The translations under genes and the position numbers were made by a program. DNA of 64,000 nucleotides. It comes from Labrenzia sp. PHM005 (GTDB taxonomy: Bacteria > Pseudomonadota > Alphaproteobacteria > Rhizobiales > Stappiaceae). The DNA lies in the NCBI RefSeq assembly GCF_006517275.1, contig NZ_CP041191.1, forward strand, positions 2,103,001-2,167,000. The letters run 5' to 3'. The notes beneath the pieces are model-generated. The model saw only the letters and a program-made list of their open reading frames with translations, was not told where the DNA came from and did no database searches. The first letter of the stretch is position 1, and every line of letters begins with the position of its first letter. Positions 53,321-62,472 of this stretch are shown in pieces.

Positions 53321-54837
53321 TGCGGGTTGAAATTGTCATTGAAAAAGATCGGGCACGCGGCTGGCTCCTGCATTTGATGGACGTTCTGCAAAAGTCTCGT
53401 TCCGCAGATGTTGTGTTTCGGTTTGTCGATCCCGAACCGCCGGTTTCCAGCGCATTGAAAACGCTTTTGGCGTTTGAAAAGGTCTTGATGCGCTCCCACC
53501 GGCCTTGCGGATCGGAGTTGATCGACGTTGATCGTTTGCCACAGGCGCGAGACGGGGAGGCCCAGGCAGACTGGACGTTCAACCTGACGCCCAAATCCCC
53601 TTCAGCTTTTTCCGGTCAAACGTTTGATATCAGGTTTGATGGTGCGCTGGGAGAGGAGGCTTTGTTTGCAGCGTTGATAACAAATGGAACACCCACCATT
53701 GAGATCATTGATCTGAGTTCCGGCCAAATTGCAGCGCATGGGACAGCTTCTTTGGAGGCGGCGGTTGGAACTGGCGGTGCGATGGAGGCTGTCTATTCGC
53801 GCGTGGCAATCTTGATTGGCCGGGTTATAGGGCGCGCGCATGAACACGGAACACCAGCTAAAACCGACACTCTCCCTCCGATATCCGTGAAACAAGTCGC
53901 GACCCGTATGCTTCGGGAGAGCGTGGTTACGGTCATTCGTGCGATCTACAGGAAGTGTTTTCATGCATCACATTGGCGTATTGGCTGGCGCTATGGTGCC
54001 GCAGAAAGTGTAGCTGCTAATCAGGATTTAGGCGGTGCACCTTGGAAAGTTTTAGCCAGTCCGCACGATCATTTTTATGCCGACCCTTTCCTGTTCGAAA
54101 AAGACGGCCGGCAATTTTTGTTTTTTGAAGATCTGCCGCAAAAGACCCAAAAGGGCGTCATTTCTATGGTTGAAATGTCGCCTCGCGGGCCCGTGTCCGA
54201 GGTTCAAACGGTTTTGGAAGAACCATGGCATCTCTCCTATCCATTTGTGTTCGAACGGGACGGCAGCATTTGGATGATCCCGGAAAGTTCCACGAACCAT
54301 GAAGTGGTTCTTTATAAGGCCGCAGAGTTTCCACTGCGATGGGAGCGGCACTCGGTCTTACTGTCCGGTGTTGAGGCGGCAGACGCAACGCTCGTTGAGC
54401 ATGAAGGGCGGCTTTGGATGTTCGCGGTTACGCGTCATGGCGTCGGCGGTTATTCCGACACCTTGAGCATCTATTTTGCGGATGAGCTCACGGGACCCTG
54501 GCAGCCGCATAAAGGTAATCCGGTTGTTGTCAACGACCGCACAGCCAGACCAGCCGGAGAGTTCTACCGCCAAGCTGGCAAACTCTGGAGGCCGGTGCAG
54601 GATTGCAGAAATGGGTATGGCGCTGCTCTTGCTCTTGCGACAGTCGATGAACTGACCCCGTCAACTTTCAAGCAAACCGTCCATAAAACTCTGACACCAG
54701 GCGCTGTTTGGCCCGGGCGCAAGCTGCATACTTTGAATAAGGCTGGAGACCTGGAGGTCATCGATGGATGTACATATCATCCAAGATCACAAACCGCGGC
54801 ATATCTGAAGGACCTTTTTGAGAAGTCCCCTTCGTGA
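53320..54837 (+). CDS. GINT1-like beta-propeller protein with formyltransferase-like N terminus
   Basis: A 505-residue protein. The C-terminal 280 residues form a propeller of the glucosamine inositolphosphorylceramide transferase N-terminal family (HDHFYADPFLFEKDGRQFLFFED, WHLSYPFVFERDGSIWMIPES, ADATLVEHEGRLWMFAV). The N-terminal 180 residues (RVEIVIEKDRARGWLLHLMDVLQ...) look like the degenerate formyltransferase-like region often joined to it. Proteins of this class occur in bacterial EPS loci, but their activity is not established. GH43-like hydrolases share the fold. It is the last gene of the right arm. Confidence 0.7.
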   Translation: MRVEIVIEKDRARGWLLHLMDVLQKSRSADVVFRFVDPEPPVSSALKTLLAFEKVLMRSHRPCGSELIDVDRLPQARDGEAQADWTFNLTPKSPSAFSGQTFDIRFDGALGEEALFAALITNGTPTIEIIDLSSGQIAAHGTASLEAAVGTGGAMEAVYSRVAILIGRVIGRAHEHGTPAKTDTLPPISVKQVATRMLRESVVTVIRAIYRKCFHASHWRIGWRYGAAESVAANQDLGGAPWKVLASPHDHFYADPFLFEKDGRQFLFFEDLPQKTQKGVISMVEMSPRGPVSEVQTVLEEPWHLSYPFVFERDGSIWMIPESSTNHEVVLYKAAEFPLRWERHSVLLSGVEAADATLVEHEGRLWMFAVTRHGVGGYSDTLSIYFADELTGPWQPHKGNPVVVNDRTARPAGEFYRQAGKLWRPVQDCRNGYGAALALATVDELTPSTFKQTVHKTLTPGAVWPGRKLHTLNKAGDLEVIDGCTYHPRSQTAAYLKDLFEKSPS

Positions 54838-54853
54838 TGCAGTTGCCAAGTGC

Positions 54854-56104
54854 CTAATAGAGGCTGGAGGTTTCCATACAATAACGGTTTCGACCGTCTT
54901 GCTTGGCACGGTAAAGTGCCTTATCCGCCCGCGCAACGAGATCATCAATCGTTTCATTGCCGTTGGACATTGCAATGCCCTGGCTGAGGGTAACCTGGAT
55001 GGTATGGTCCTCGTGCTGCACTTCAAGAACCTCGACAGATTGACGCACACGCTCCGCAATATCGGCGGTTGCCGTAAGGTCAGTGTCGCTGAGAACAACC
55101 ATGAATTCTTCGCCGCCATAGCGGCCAACGTGATCATAGCCGCGCAAGGCATTTTTGATCCGAGTGGCCACCAAATTCAGGACTGCGTCACCAGCAATAT
55201 GCCCATGGTTGTCGTTGACGGACTTGAAGTGATCAATATCGGCCATGATGACCGTGACTGGTTTGTTGTTCCTTTTGGCTTTGCTAAGGTCGTGCTCTAG
55301 CAGCTCGAAAATCGCGCCTCTGTTCAAGACACCGGTGAGTGCATCGTGCATCGACTGTTCTTTTAACTGCTGGTGCGCCTCAGAAAGGAGGGTGTTTAGG
55401 TCAAAGAGCTGCTGATAGAGTAGACTCTTTTCGATCAGAACCGAGACTTGACCAGCGATCTGCAAAAAAATGTCATGGTGGACATTGTCGTAGGTGTTCT
55501 TCTCGCGGCTTGAAAAGAATAGAAACCCGATAGGTTTGCCGTTGGCAATGAGCGGGCATGTCAAGCTGGAGCGTATGCCTTCTGCAATGATTGTCCGTGT
55601 GGCTTTTGAACCCGGGTTTTGGGCCAAATACTCCTCAAGATCATTGATGATCCGCGGCTTTCCAGTCGCGATAATCTGTTCCAGGCTGCTGCCTGCCATC
55701 TTTGCTGTATAGTTTTTGTTGAGCCGCGTGTCCAAGTAATCTGCTCTTGCCCAATAGGCACACAAAAACTGGCCATCGTCCTCTAAAAGAGCGCAACCGA
55801 TCCGGTCATAAGGAATGAGTGAACGGAAGGTTTTGTATATTCTGTCGAGAACGTTTTCAGCAAACAGTTCGCTGCCGATTTCTTCCGACAGCTCTTGAAG
55901 TTTTCGGAATTCGCTGAACCTCACTTCGAGCCACTGGCCGAGCTGTGCCAACTCGTGTCCGAATGCATCGATGGGATCTGCAACATTGTTCGGTGCGGAC
56001 ACTTTGTCGAATTGCCCGGCCCGCATTTGGCGCACAGCAGAACCGTAATTTTCCAGGCGTTGTAGATCTGTTTCCCCAATGGGCGCGGGAGCACCTGTTT
56101 TCAT
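54854..56104 (-). CDS. GAF-GGDEF diguanylate cyclase
   Basis: A 416-residue soluble protein: N-terminal helical region, GAF domain (about residues 80-225; RIGCALLEDDGQFLCAYWA, LTCPLIANGKPIGFLFFSS), a short coiled coil, then a GGDEF domain with intact GGEEF at about 330-334, DALTGVLNRG and ADIDHFKSVND. RGYD lies five residues before GGEEF, matching the inhibitory c-di-GMP site RxxD. It should make c-di-GMP with product inhibition. Converging on the EPS locus, it may control polysaccharide production. ATG 56104 is chosen for AAAGGG six bases upstream. Confidence 0.88.
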   Translation of the reverse strand: MKTGAPAPIGETDLQRLENYGSAVRQMRAGQFDKVSAPNNVADPIDAFGHELAQLGQWLEVRFSEFRKLQELSEEIGSELFAENVLDRIYKTFRSLIPYDRIGCALLEDDGQFLCAYWARADYLDTRLNKNYTAKMAGSSLEQIIATGKPRIINDLEEYLAQNPGSKATRTIIAEGIRSSLTCPLIANGKPIGFLFFSSREKNTYDNVHHDIFLQIAGQVSVLIEKSLLYQQLFDLNTLLSEAHQQLKEQSMHDALTGVLNRGAIFELLEHDLSKAKRNNKPVTVIMADIDHFKSVNDNHGHIAGDAVLNLVATRIKNALRGYDHVGRYGGEEFMVVLSDTDLTATADIAERVRQSVEVLEVQHEDHTIQVTLSQGIAMSNGNETIDDLVARADKALYRAKQDGRNRYCMETSSLY

Positions 56105-56282
56105 CATCGGCCCTTTCGTACGGACTGTACTCGCTCTGTGGCACATAAGTGAGCTGGTTGGAGCGTAGGGGGAATGGCTAAATTTTATGTAAAAACCGCT
56201 GAATAATAAAATGTATTCAATCAGTGGTGGTGTAAAAATGACGCTGCGTCAATTTGAGCTTGTTACCAGCTTCGCCGCACTG

Positions 56283-57278
56283 TTAAACAGAGCGGCGACC
56301 TTCGGTGTCAAAGTAACGGGCCTTTTCGGCTGTAAAACCCAAAGAGACTTCCTGACCCTCTGGAATATCATGCTGGCCAAAGAACCGTGCCGTGATTTGT
56401 TTCTCTCCAGTTTTGGCAATCACATTGGTATCGCCGCCGAGATGTTCCACATGCTGAACGATCGCTTTGATCGGTCCGTCAGATGCAACAACAAGGTCTT
56501 CAGGCCGAACTCCAAGCGTGCGTGTATCTCCCGGTGTAATCGTGTCTGCAGGCAAGAAATTCATGGAGGGTGACCCGAGGAACCCGGCGACAAACTGATT
56601 TACAGGGTTGTTGTAGAGCTCCATTGGGCTGCCGATCTGTTCGACACGGCCATCACGCAGGACGACGATCTTGTCAGCCAATGTCATGGCTTCTGTCTGG
56701 TCGTGGGTCACATAGACGATCGATGTGCCAAGCTGGCGATGCAAGTTGGCAATTTCCAGCCGAGTGTTCATGCGGAGCGCGGCATCAAGGTTAGACAGTG
56801 GCTCATCAAACAGGAAAAGTTTGGGCTGCCGAACAATAGCCCGTCCAATGGCAACCCGCTGGCGCTGTCCGCCGGAGAGCTCAGATGGGTACCGGTCGAG
56901 ATACTCTTCCAGATTGAGCATTCGGCTGGCCTCGCCTACCCGGCTGCTGATCTCTGTTTTACTTTGCCCTTCTTGTTTCAACGCGAGAGACATATTCCCG
57001 CGCACGTTCAAGTGCGGATACAGAGCATAGCTCTGGAACACCATGGCAATGCCGCGCTTGGAAGGCGGGGTATTGTTGACGATGTCACCACCAATCCGAA
57101 CCTCACCAGAAGTCGCGTCTTCAAGACCCGCAATGATCCGCAGCAAAGTGGATTTGCCGCAGCCGGACGGGCCGACGAAGACGACAAATTCTCCCTCTTC
57201 GACTTCAATGTTGATGTCTTTTAGAACCTCAACAGCGCCGAACGATTTGTGCACATTGGAGAGAGAAAGAGCGGTCAT
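56283..57278 (-). CDS. CUT1 ABC transporter ATPase (UgpC/MalK-type)
   Basis: A 331-residue sugar-transport ATPase: Walker A VGPSGCGKST, Q-loop MVFQSYALYPH, signature LSGGQRQRVAIGRAI, Walker B LFLFDEPLSNLD, and switch His in YVTHDQTEA, with a C-terminal TOBE domain (LGVRPEDL). It is the last gene of the operon, overlapping the oxidoreductase gene by four bases. It energises the two permeases and binding protein encoded upstream. Confidence 0.93.
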   Translation of the reverse strand: MTALSLSNVHKSFGAVEVLKDINIEVEEGEFVVFVGPSGCGKSTLLRIIAGLEDATSGEVRIGGDIVNNTPPSKRGIAMVFQSYALYPHLNVRGNMSLALKQEGQSKTEISSRVGEASRMLNLEEYLDRYPSELSGGQRQRVAIGRAIVRQPKLFLFDEPLSNLDAALRMNTRLEIANLHRQLGTSIVYVTHDQTEAMTLADKIVVLRDGRVEQIGSPMELYNNPVNQFVAGFLGSPSMNFLPADTITPGDTRTLGVRPEDLVVASDGPIKAIVQHVEHLGGDTNVIAKTGEKQITARFFGQHDIPEGQEVSLGFTAEKARYFDTEGRRSV

Positions 57279-58303
57279 TGCGCTGGTCCTAAGGTAATCG
57301 GTTGGCCGGTGCGGATGCTTTCATCGGCCGCAAGGCAGATTGCAAGTGACTGAACGGCGTCCTGCATGTGACGGGTCAGATCGATGTTCTCGGTGATTGC
57401 TCGAACCATATAGGCTTGTTCTGCATCGCAGAGTTCCTGATGGCCAGGTTCACCGGGCATGTCGATGGTCTCATCACCTTCTGGCCGATGTACCAGGATA
57501 CTGCCGACTTTGGTGTGTCCGTCGATATCCGCAGACGCACCTTTGTTGCCGTCAGTGATCGAAACAGAACCGTTCGGCGAGACGATGTCTTTCACGAAGA
57601 AGGCTGTTTCCGACATCATCGGCCCCCAGCCGGCTTCATACCATCCGACGGATCCATCGTCGAAAATCACCTGAAACTGGCCATAGTTGTACATGTCCTC
57701 GGCGATCTCGTCAGAAAGACGCACCCCCATGCCATTAACACGGACCGGCTTTCCATCTGTGATCTGACACATGACATCAACATAATGCACCCCGCAGTCG
57801 ACAATCGGACTTGTCGTTCGCATCAGGGATTTGTGCGTTTCCCATTCCGGACCTGAGGATTGCTGATTGAGATTGAGCCGGAAGACGAAGGGACCGCCAA
57901 GATCGCGAGCCTCGGTGATCAGGCGAACCCAGGATGGATGGTGACGCAGGATGTAACCGATCACCAGTTTTCTGTTCGTTTCGATAGCCTTTGCAACCAC
58001 CCGTTCAGCATCTTCGACAGTTGTTGCCAGCGGTTTTTCAACGAAAACATGGGCACCGGCCTCCATCGCAGCACAAGCATAATCCGCGTGGCTGTCGGAA
58101 TAGGTCGCGACGACAACAAGATCTGGTTTGAGCGCCAATCCATCTTCAAAATGGTTTAAGAGGGGGTAGGTTCTCAATTCATCAGGTAAGTCTACCGGAG
58201 AGCGGTTGACCAAACCAACGATCTCTACGCCGGGGTGTTTGTGAAGGGCCAGAGCATGGGACAAGCCCATGTTGCCAAGCCCGGCAACAACAGCACGGAT
58301 CAT
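57275..58303 (-). CDS. Gfo/Idh/MocA-family oxidoreductase (amino-sugar operon)
   Basis: A 342-residue NAD(P)-binding oxidoreductase: Rossmann start IRAVVAGLGNMGLSHALAL, the Lys-Pro pair in HVFVEKPLATTVEDAERV, and the substrate-domain segment VDCGVHYVDVMCQIT with His/Asp. It overlaps both the permease gene and the ATPase gene by four bases, so it is part of the transport operon. A role in oxidising or converting the imported amino sugar derivative is likely. The exact reaction is unknown. Confidence 0.85.
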   Translation of the reverse strand: MIRAVVAGLGNMGLSHALALHKHPGVEIVGLVNRSPVDLPDELRTYPLLNHFEDGLALKPDLVVVATYSDSHADYACAAMEAGAHVFVEKPLATTVEDAERVVAKAIETNRKLVIGYILRHHPSWVRLITEARDLGGPFVFRLNLNQQSSGPEWETHKSLMRTTSPIVDCGVHYVDVMCQITDGKPVRVNGMGVRLSDEIAEDMYNYGQFQVIFDDGSVGWYEAGWGPMMSETAFFVKDIVSPNGSVSITDGNKGASADIDGHTKVGSILVHRPEGDETIDMPGEPGHQELCDAEQAYMVRAITENIDLTRHMQDAVQSLAICLAADESIRTGQPITLGPAQ

Positions 58304-59139
58304 TTGACAGCTCCTGATGTGAGGCCGCGGATCAGCTGGCGAGAGAAGATCACGTAAAGGACCAAGACCGGCAAGATCGCCATGGACAGCGCCGAGAGCA
58401 CCGCGTTCCAGTCGGTGACGAACTGGCCGATAAAGACCTGACTGCCGAGCGTCAGAGTCTTAGTTTCTTCAGCCGGTGCCAGGATCAGAGGGAACCAAAG
58501 GTCGTTCCAGATCGGGATCATGTTGAAGACGGCGACGGTTGCCAAAGCCGGGCGGACCAACGGCAAGACCAACCGCAAGAAGATCGTATATTCGCTAAGG
58601 CCATCGACCCGTGCGGCGTTCTTCAGGTCGTCTGATACCTGACGCATAAACTCCGTCAGGATGAATACTGCCAGTGGTAAACCTTGAGCGGTGTAGACAA
58701 GGATTAGTGCCCAGAGCGAGTTAACGAGACCTGTTGTCACCATCATTTCTAAGATCGCGACAGTGCCGATCCTGATCGGCACCATGATGCCAAGCGCCAT
58801 GTAAAGTCCGAGCAACATGTTTCCGCGGAACCGGTATTCGCTCAAGGCAAAGGCCGCCATCGAGCCAAACAACAAAATGAAGAAGAGGGACGCGACCGTG
58901 ACGATCATGGAATTCTGGAAATACAGGAAGAAATCTCCCTGTTTCATCACGGTCTGATAACCGATCATCGAAAAGCTGTCCGCACTTGGAAGTGCGAGAG
59001 GTTCGCGGAAAATGAACTTCCGGCTCTTGAAGCTGTTGATCAGGATGACGAACACAGGGAACAGCGCGATCAGCGTATATACGATCAACGCGCCGTGCAT
59101 TGCCACAGTGTTGATGGGATTGGTGCGGGCCTGGCTCAT
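58300..59139 (-). CDS. CUT1 ABC transporter permease (MalG/UgpE-type)
   Basis: A 279-residue permease with six helices and the EAA loop in the segment NAARVDGLSEYTIFLRLVLPLVRPAL. The N-terminal tail is short and the end, SGAVK, is typical. It pairs with the other permease gene 10 bases upstream to form the transmembrane heterodimer. Four-base overlap with the oxidoreductase gene. Confidence 0.9.
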   Translation of the reverse strand: MSQARTNPINTVAMHGALIVYTLIALFPVFVILINSFKSRKFIFREPLALPSADSFSMIGYQTVMKQGDFFLYFQNSMIVTVASLFFILLFGSMAAFALSEYRFRGNMLLGLYMALGIMVPIRIGTVAILEMMVTTGLVNSLWALILVYTAQGLPLAVFILTEFMRQVSDDLKNAARVDGLSEYTIFLRLVLPLVRPALATVAVFNMIPIWNDLWFPLILAPAEETKTLTLGSQVFIGQFVTDWNAVLSALSMAILPVLVLYVIFSRQLIRGLTSGAVK

Positions 59140-59149
59140 TCTTTCGACC

Positions 59150-60064
59150 TCATAATTGGTACCGGCGGAGCCGTGTTTGAATGCCGAAGAGGTAGACGCT
59201 CACGCCAGCTAGAATAATCACGAACATGGCACTGGCAACGGCGGCGCCCATATGCGTATCACCCAATTGAAGCTGGAAACCGTAGAACGTGCGGTAGAAG
59301 AAGGTTCCGAGAATGTCGGTGGAGAAATTGGGACCGGCCAGAGCGCCTTGGGAGGCATAAATCAGGTCAAAAGCGTTGAAATTGCCGACAAATGTCAGGA
59401 TGGAGATGATCCCGATCGAAGGCAGGATCAAAGGGAGCTTAATCTTCCAGAACGCGGCCATGCCGGTAATTCCGTCGATCTCTCCGGCTTCCAGGATCTC
59501 TTCCGGGATCGACAAGAGCGCGGCATAAATCAGCATCATCGGGATCCCGATGAACTGCCAAACGGAAATCAGCGACAAGGTTGTCAGCGCGTATTCTTCT
59601 TTTCCGAGCCAGGGCGCGAACAGGAATTTCAATCCGACGGCGTCCAGCATCGACGGCGCTATCCCCCAAATCGGTGAAAGAATAAGTTTCCAGGCAAATC
59701 CGACGATCACGAAGGACAAAATAGTCGGAATGAAAATCGCAGACCGGTAAAGCGCCGCGAAGCGGAGTTTTGGATGAGATAGCATCGCTGCAAGCGCAAT
59801 CCCAATCGGGTTTTGGACGAGCATATGGATGACAAAGAACCAGATATTGTTACCCAGAGCATTCCAGAACTGGTCAGACCAGACCGGGTCGCCAAAGAGC
59901 GTCATGAAGTTTTGTAGGCCGACAAAAATCCGCTCCTGGTCAATGCGGCTATAGAGGGCCAGACGCAGGGTATTAAACAGAGGGAAAATCATGATCGTCG
60001 AATAAACAAGCACTGCAGGTGCCAGAAAAACGACAATATGCCAGCGAATGCGGGGGCGGTTCAT
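59150..60064 (-). CDS. CUT1 ABC transporter permease (MalF/UgpA-type)
   Basis: A 304-residue permease: HIVVFLAPAVLVYSTIMIFPLFNTLRLALYS opening, FWNALGNNIWFFVIHMLVQNPIGIALA, and the EAA loop in LEAGEIDGITGMAAFWKIKLPLILPSI. It lies 63 bases behind the binding-protein gene across a stem-loop, as in other CUT1 operons. Confidence 0.9.
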   Translation of the reverse strand: MNRPRIRWHIVVFLAPAVLVYSTIMIFPLFNTLRLALYSRIDQERIFVGLQNFMTLFGDPVWSDQFWNALGNNIWFFVIHMLVQNPIGIALAAMLSHPKLRFAALYRSAIFIPTILSFVIVGFAWKLILSPIWGIAPSMLDAVGLKFLFAPWLGKEEYALTTLSLISVWQFIGIPMMLIYAALLSIPEEILEAGEIDGITGMAAFWKIKLPLILPSIGIISILTFVGNFNAFDLIYASQGALAGPNFSTDILGTFFYRTFYGFQLQLGDTHMGAAVASAMFVIILAGVSVYLFGIQTRLRRYQL

Positions 60065-60082
60065 GCGGCCTCCGATGCCAAT

Positions 60083-60106
60083 CCGGGTAGCTCAATGGCT
60101 ACCCGG
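60083..60106 (-). promoter_or_regulatory. Stem-loop between binding-protein and permease genes
   Basis: CCGGGTAGC (60083-60091) pairs perfectly with GCTACCCGG (60098-60106) around a six-base loop, with no clear U-tract. It sits in the 63-base gap downstream of the binding-protein gene and probably protects or attenuates the transcript so that binding protein is made in excess. Confidence 0.6.
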
Positions 60107-60127
60107 AGGTACGTTTCTAGGTGTTGT

Positions 60128-61381
60128 TTACTTGTGCGGTGCGTACCAGCTGGACAGGCCTTCCTGAAGTTTGGCGCCCAGTGCTTCCGGAGTTTCTGTG
60201 CCTTTGATCGCGGCCACACTTGCGCCCCAGGTGTCGTTTTCCAGGTTTGGCGTGCCGCGGGACAAGATCTGGTAGGTCGAGCGGATAGTGGATTCGCACT
60301 CACCACGCCAGCTCGCGAACTCCTTGGCAAGCGGATCTTCCAGTTCCACCGGTGTTTTAGACAGCGGGAAGAAACCCGGCAGTGCATTGCCGAAGATTGA
60401 CGCAAACTCGGGGCTTGCGACCCAAGCCAGGAAGGTTTTTGCAGCCTCTGCATTCGGGCTGGCAGCGTTCATTCCGATGCCGATATCCGTATGGTCAGAG
60501 ATGTAGCAAGTGTCTCCGGCGTTTTTGACCGGCGCTTTGAAGGCACCCATTTCAAAGTCGACTTGCGCATTGAAGCCGGCGATTTCCCAGCTGCCGGCCG
60601 GGTAAACAGCAGCGCGGCCGAGCATGAACAGGTTTTGGCTGTCTGGGTAGGTTTGTGCTTCATAGCCGTCACCCAGATATGGAGCCCACTTTGCCAGTGT
60701 AGCGTAAGGGGCGACCCAGGCCTCGTCCGTCAGTTTCTGTTCGCCCTTGATCAAGGCTTGGCGGCCTTCTTCGCCTTTCCAATAGTTCGGACCGATGTTG
60801 TTGTAGCCCATGGTGGCCGCTTCCCATTGGTCACTGGTGCCCATGGCCATCGGAATGTAACTGCCGTCGTCCTTGATTTTGGCGAGGGCTGCGAAGAACT
60901 CATCTTCGGTTTTCGGGGCCTCGAGGCCAAGTTCTTTGAAGGCGTCTTTGTTGTAGATGAACCCATGAATGACCGAGGCCATCGGAACGCAGAAGGAAGC
61001 GGATCCATCATCCGTTTGCCAAGCGGACTTCGCGACATCTGAGAAATTCGACATGGCTTGCATATCGTTGAGATTCGCCAGGTGACCATCTTCAAAGAGT
61101 GCAAGCGACGCATCAAACGGGCGGCAGGTGATCAGGTCGCCAGCACTGCCTGCTGCCAGTTTAGAATTGAGGGCGGCATTGTATTCTGTCGGTGCGGTTG
61201 GTGAGAAAACAATCTTGATACCCGGATTGTCTTTCTCAAAGGCAGGAATGATCTTGTCTTGCCAGAGCGTCAGATCGTCCGTCCGCCAGCTTTCAATTGT
61301 CAGTGTGACATCTTCAGCGATTGCAGCTGTGCTAACCAGCGCTGTTGATGCAAGGGCAATACCTAACGTTTTCAGTTTCAT
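60128..61381 (-). CDS. CUT1 ABC transporter substrate-binding protein
   Basis: A 417-residue family-1 extracellular solute-binding protein. The signal peptide MKLKTLGIALASTALVSTAAIA precedes EDVTLTIESW. FEKDNPGIKIVFSPTAPTEYNAALNSKLAAGSAGDLITC is the usual early segment. ATG 61381 is chosen over 61420 because GAGGGGA precedes it and it overlaps the etherase stop (ATGA). Context with a MurQ-like etherase and sugar kinase suggests an N-acetylated amino sugar or muramyl sugar as ligand. Confidence 0.88.
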   Translation of the reverse strand: MKLKTLGIALASTALVSTAAIAEDVTLTIESWRTDDLTLWQDKIIPAFEKDNPGIKIVFSPTAPTEYNAALNSKLAAGSAGDLITCRPFDASLALFEDGHLANLNDMQAMSNFSDVAKSAWQTDDGSASFCVPMASVIHGFIYNKDAFKELGLEAPKTEDEFFAALAKIKDDGSYIPMAMGTSDQWEAATMGYNNIGPNYWKGEEGRQALIKGEQKLTDEAWVAPYATLAKWAPYLGDGYEAQTYPDSQNLFMLGRAAVYPAGSWEIAGFNAQVDFEMGAFKAPVKNAGDTCYISDHTDIGIGMNAASPNAEAAKTFLAWVASPEFASIFGNALPGFFPLSKTPVELEDPLAKEFASWRGECESTIRSTYQILSRGTPNLENDTWGASVAAIKGTETPEALGAKLQEGLSSWYAPHK

Positions 61382-62316
61382 GAGCGTGTCCCCTCTGTTC
61401 GATGATGTGTTGTTTCCCATCGGGTCTTTGCCCGAATTTTTTCGAGCGCTGGGCGCAAGTGCCCGCCGCTTTCTCCTAAGAGGTCAGATGCCTCTGTAAT
61501 GCTTTGCGCGCCTGCGGCGAGCAGGCAGGCGTATTTGACATTGCCGTTTGATTTTTCGATGGCTGCAGATGCTGCTTCTAGCGTTGCACCTGTGATCGTT
61601 GTGACAATGCGGCGTGCACGTTCGCGCAGTTTGATGTTGTCCGCCCGCAGGTTCACCATCATTCCGTCGTATATGTGCCCCAACTCCAGGGCCATGAGCG
61701 TCGACAAGGTGTTGAGTGCTATTTTTTGCGCGGTGCCTGCGCCCATTCGGGTTGAACCGGAAACGATTTCGGGCGCTGTCGGCAGGTGAATCGCGTGAGT
61801 GCTCATCTCGAACAATAGCGCATCCGCATTGTTGGCAATGGCAATCAAGGTCGATTTGGCGGCGACTGCAAGGCGCGCAGCTTCGAGCGTGTAGGGCGTT
61901 GATCCACTTGCCGACACCACAAGGACCGTATCTTTTTCCGATAGGTTTGCGAGATTAGCTTCCAGGTCTGCAGTTGCGTCTTCGGTATCTCCTGGCATGT
62001 AAGCCGAAGTTGGAATGCCTCCTGCCATCATGATGCGAATTTGATCGGCTGGGATCCCGAACGTGCCGCCAAGCTCCATTGCATCTGCTGCGGCCATCAA
62101 CCCTGAAGAACCGGCGGCAATGTAATAAAGCGAACCGCCGGCGCGGATTGTTCGGGCCATGGCCATAGCTGCTGTGGTGATTGCAGCTTTGGCATTTTCC
62201 ACGGATTGAGCGGCTGAAATTTGTCCTTGAATAAGAATGGACGCCACGTCTGCTGCGGGCTGGGAATCGATCCCGGCAGCCAAATGATGCAGCTTTTCTG
62301 TGGTGGCCTTCGGCAC
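61378..62316 (-). CDS. murQ: N-acetylmuramic acid 6-phosphate etherase-like protein (MurQ family)
   Basis: A 312-residue SIS-domain protein with MurQ hallmarks: SLYYIAAGSSGLMAAADAMELGGTFG, GDTEDATADLEANL, VVSASGSTPYTLEAARLA, the key GSTRMGAGTAQKIALNTLST and the C-terminal NVKYACLLAAGAQSITEASDLL UBA-like tail. MurQ cleaves the lactyl ether of MurNAc-6-phosphate to give GlcNAc-6-phosphate and D-lactate. GTG 62316 is chosen because AAGGAGG lies five bases upstream; TTG at 62331 has no such site. First gene of the minus-strand operon, controlled from the region with duplicated GGTATT boxes. Confidence 0.87.
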   Translation of the reverse strand: MPKATTEKLHHLAAGIDSQPAADVASILIQGQISAAQSVENAKAAITTAAMAMARTIRAGGSLYYIAAGSSGLMAAADAMELGGTFGIPADQIRIMMAGGIPTSAYMPGDTEDATADLEANLANLSEKDTVLVVSASGSTPYTLEAARLAVAAKSTLIAIANNADALLFEMSTHAIHLPTAPEIVSGSTRMGAGTAQKIALNTLSTLMALELGHIYDGMMVNLRADNIKLRERARRIVTTITGATLEAASAAIEKSNGNVKYACLLAAGAQSITEASDLLGESGGHLRPALEKIRAKTRWETTHHRTEGTRS

Positions 62317-62338
62317 GCGATCCTCCTTCAATCAACAG

Positions 62339-62358
62339 AACAATACCTTTTTAATACC
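62339..62358 (-). promoter_or_regulatory. Operator copy 1 (murQ side) for the GntR/UTRA regulator
   Basis: On the minus strand the sequence is GGTATTAAAAAGGTATTGTT, containing two direct GGTATT copies 11 bases apart. It ends 22 bases before the murQ GTG, next to the AAGGAGG ribosome site. An 18-of-20 identical copy lies in front of the divergent kinase gene. Confidence 0.65.
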
Positions 62359-62452
62359 ATTTGTCCAGACTTTAATTTTGATTCAGGGAATTTTGCGGTT
62401 TGAGGGCGGTGGGGCGCGGTTGGTCTTGTTTTTTTAATTGATTTTGCTGAAA

Positions 62453-62472
62453 GGTATTATATAGGTATTGTT
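62453..62472 (+). promoter_or_regulatory. Operator copy 2 (kinase side) for the GntR/UTRA regulator
   Basis: GGTATTATATAGGTATTGTT, with two GGTATT copies 11 bases apart, abuts the kinase ATG at 62473 and includes its weak AGG ribosome site. It matches the inverted murQ-side copy at 18 of 20 positions. The duplication in front of both divergent genes strongly suggests regulator binding. Confidence 0.65.
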
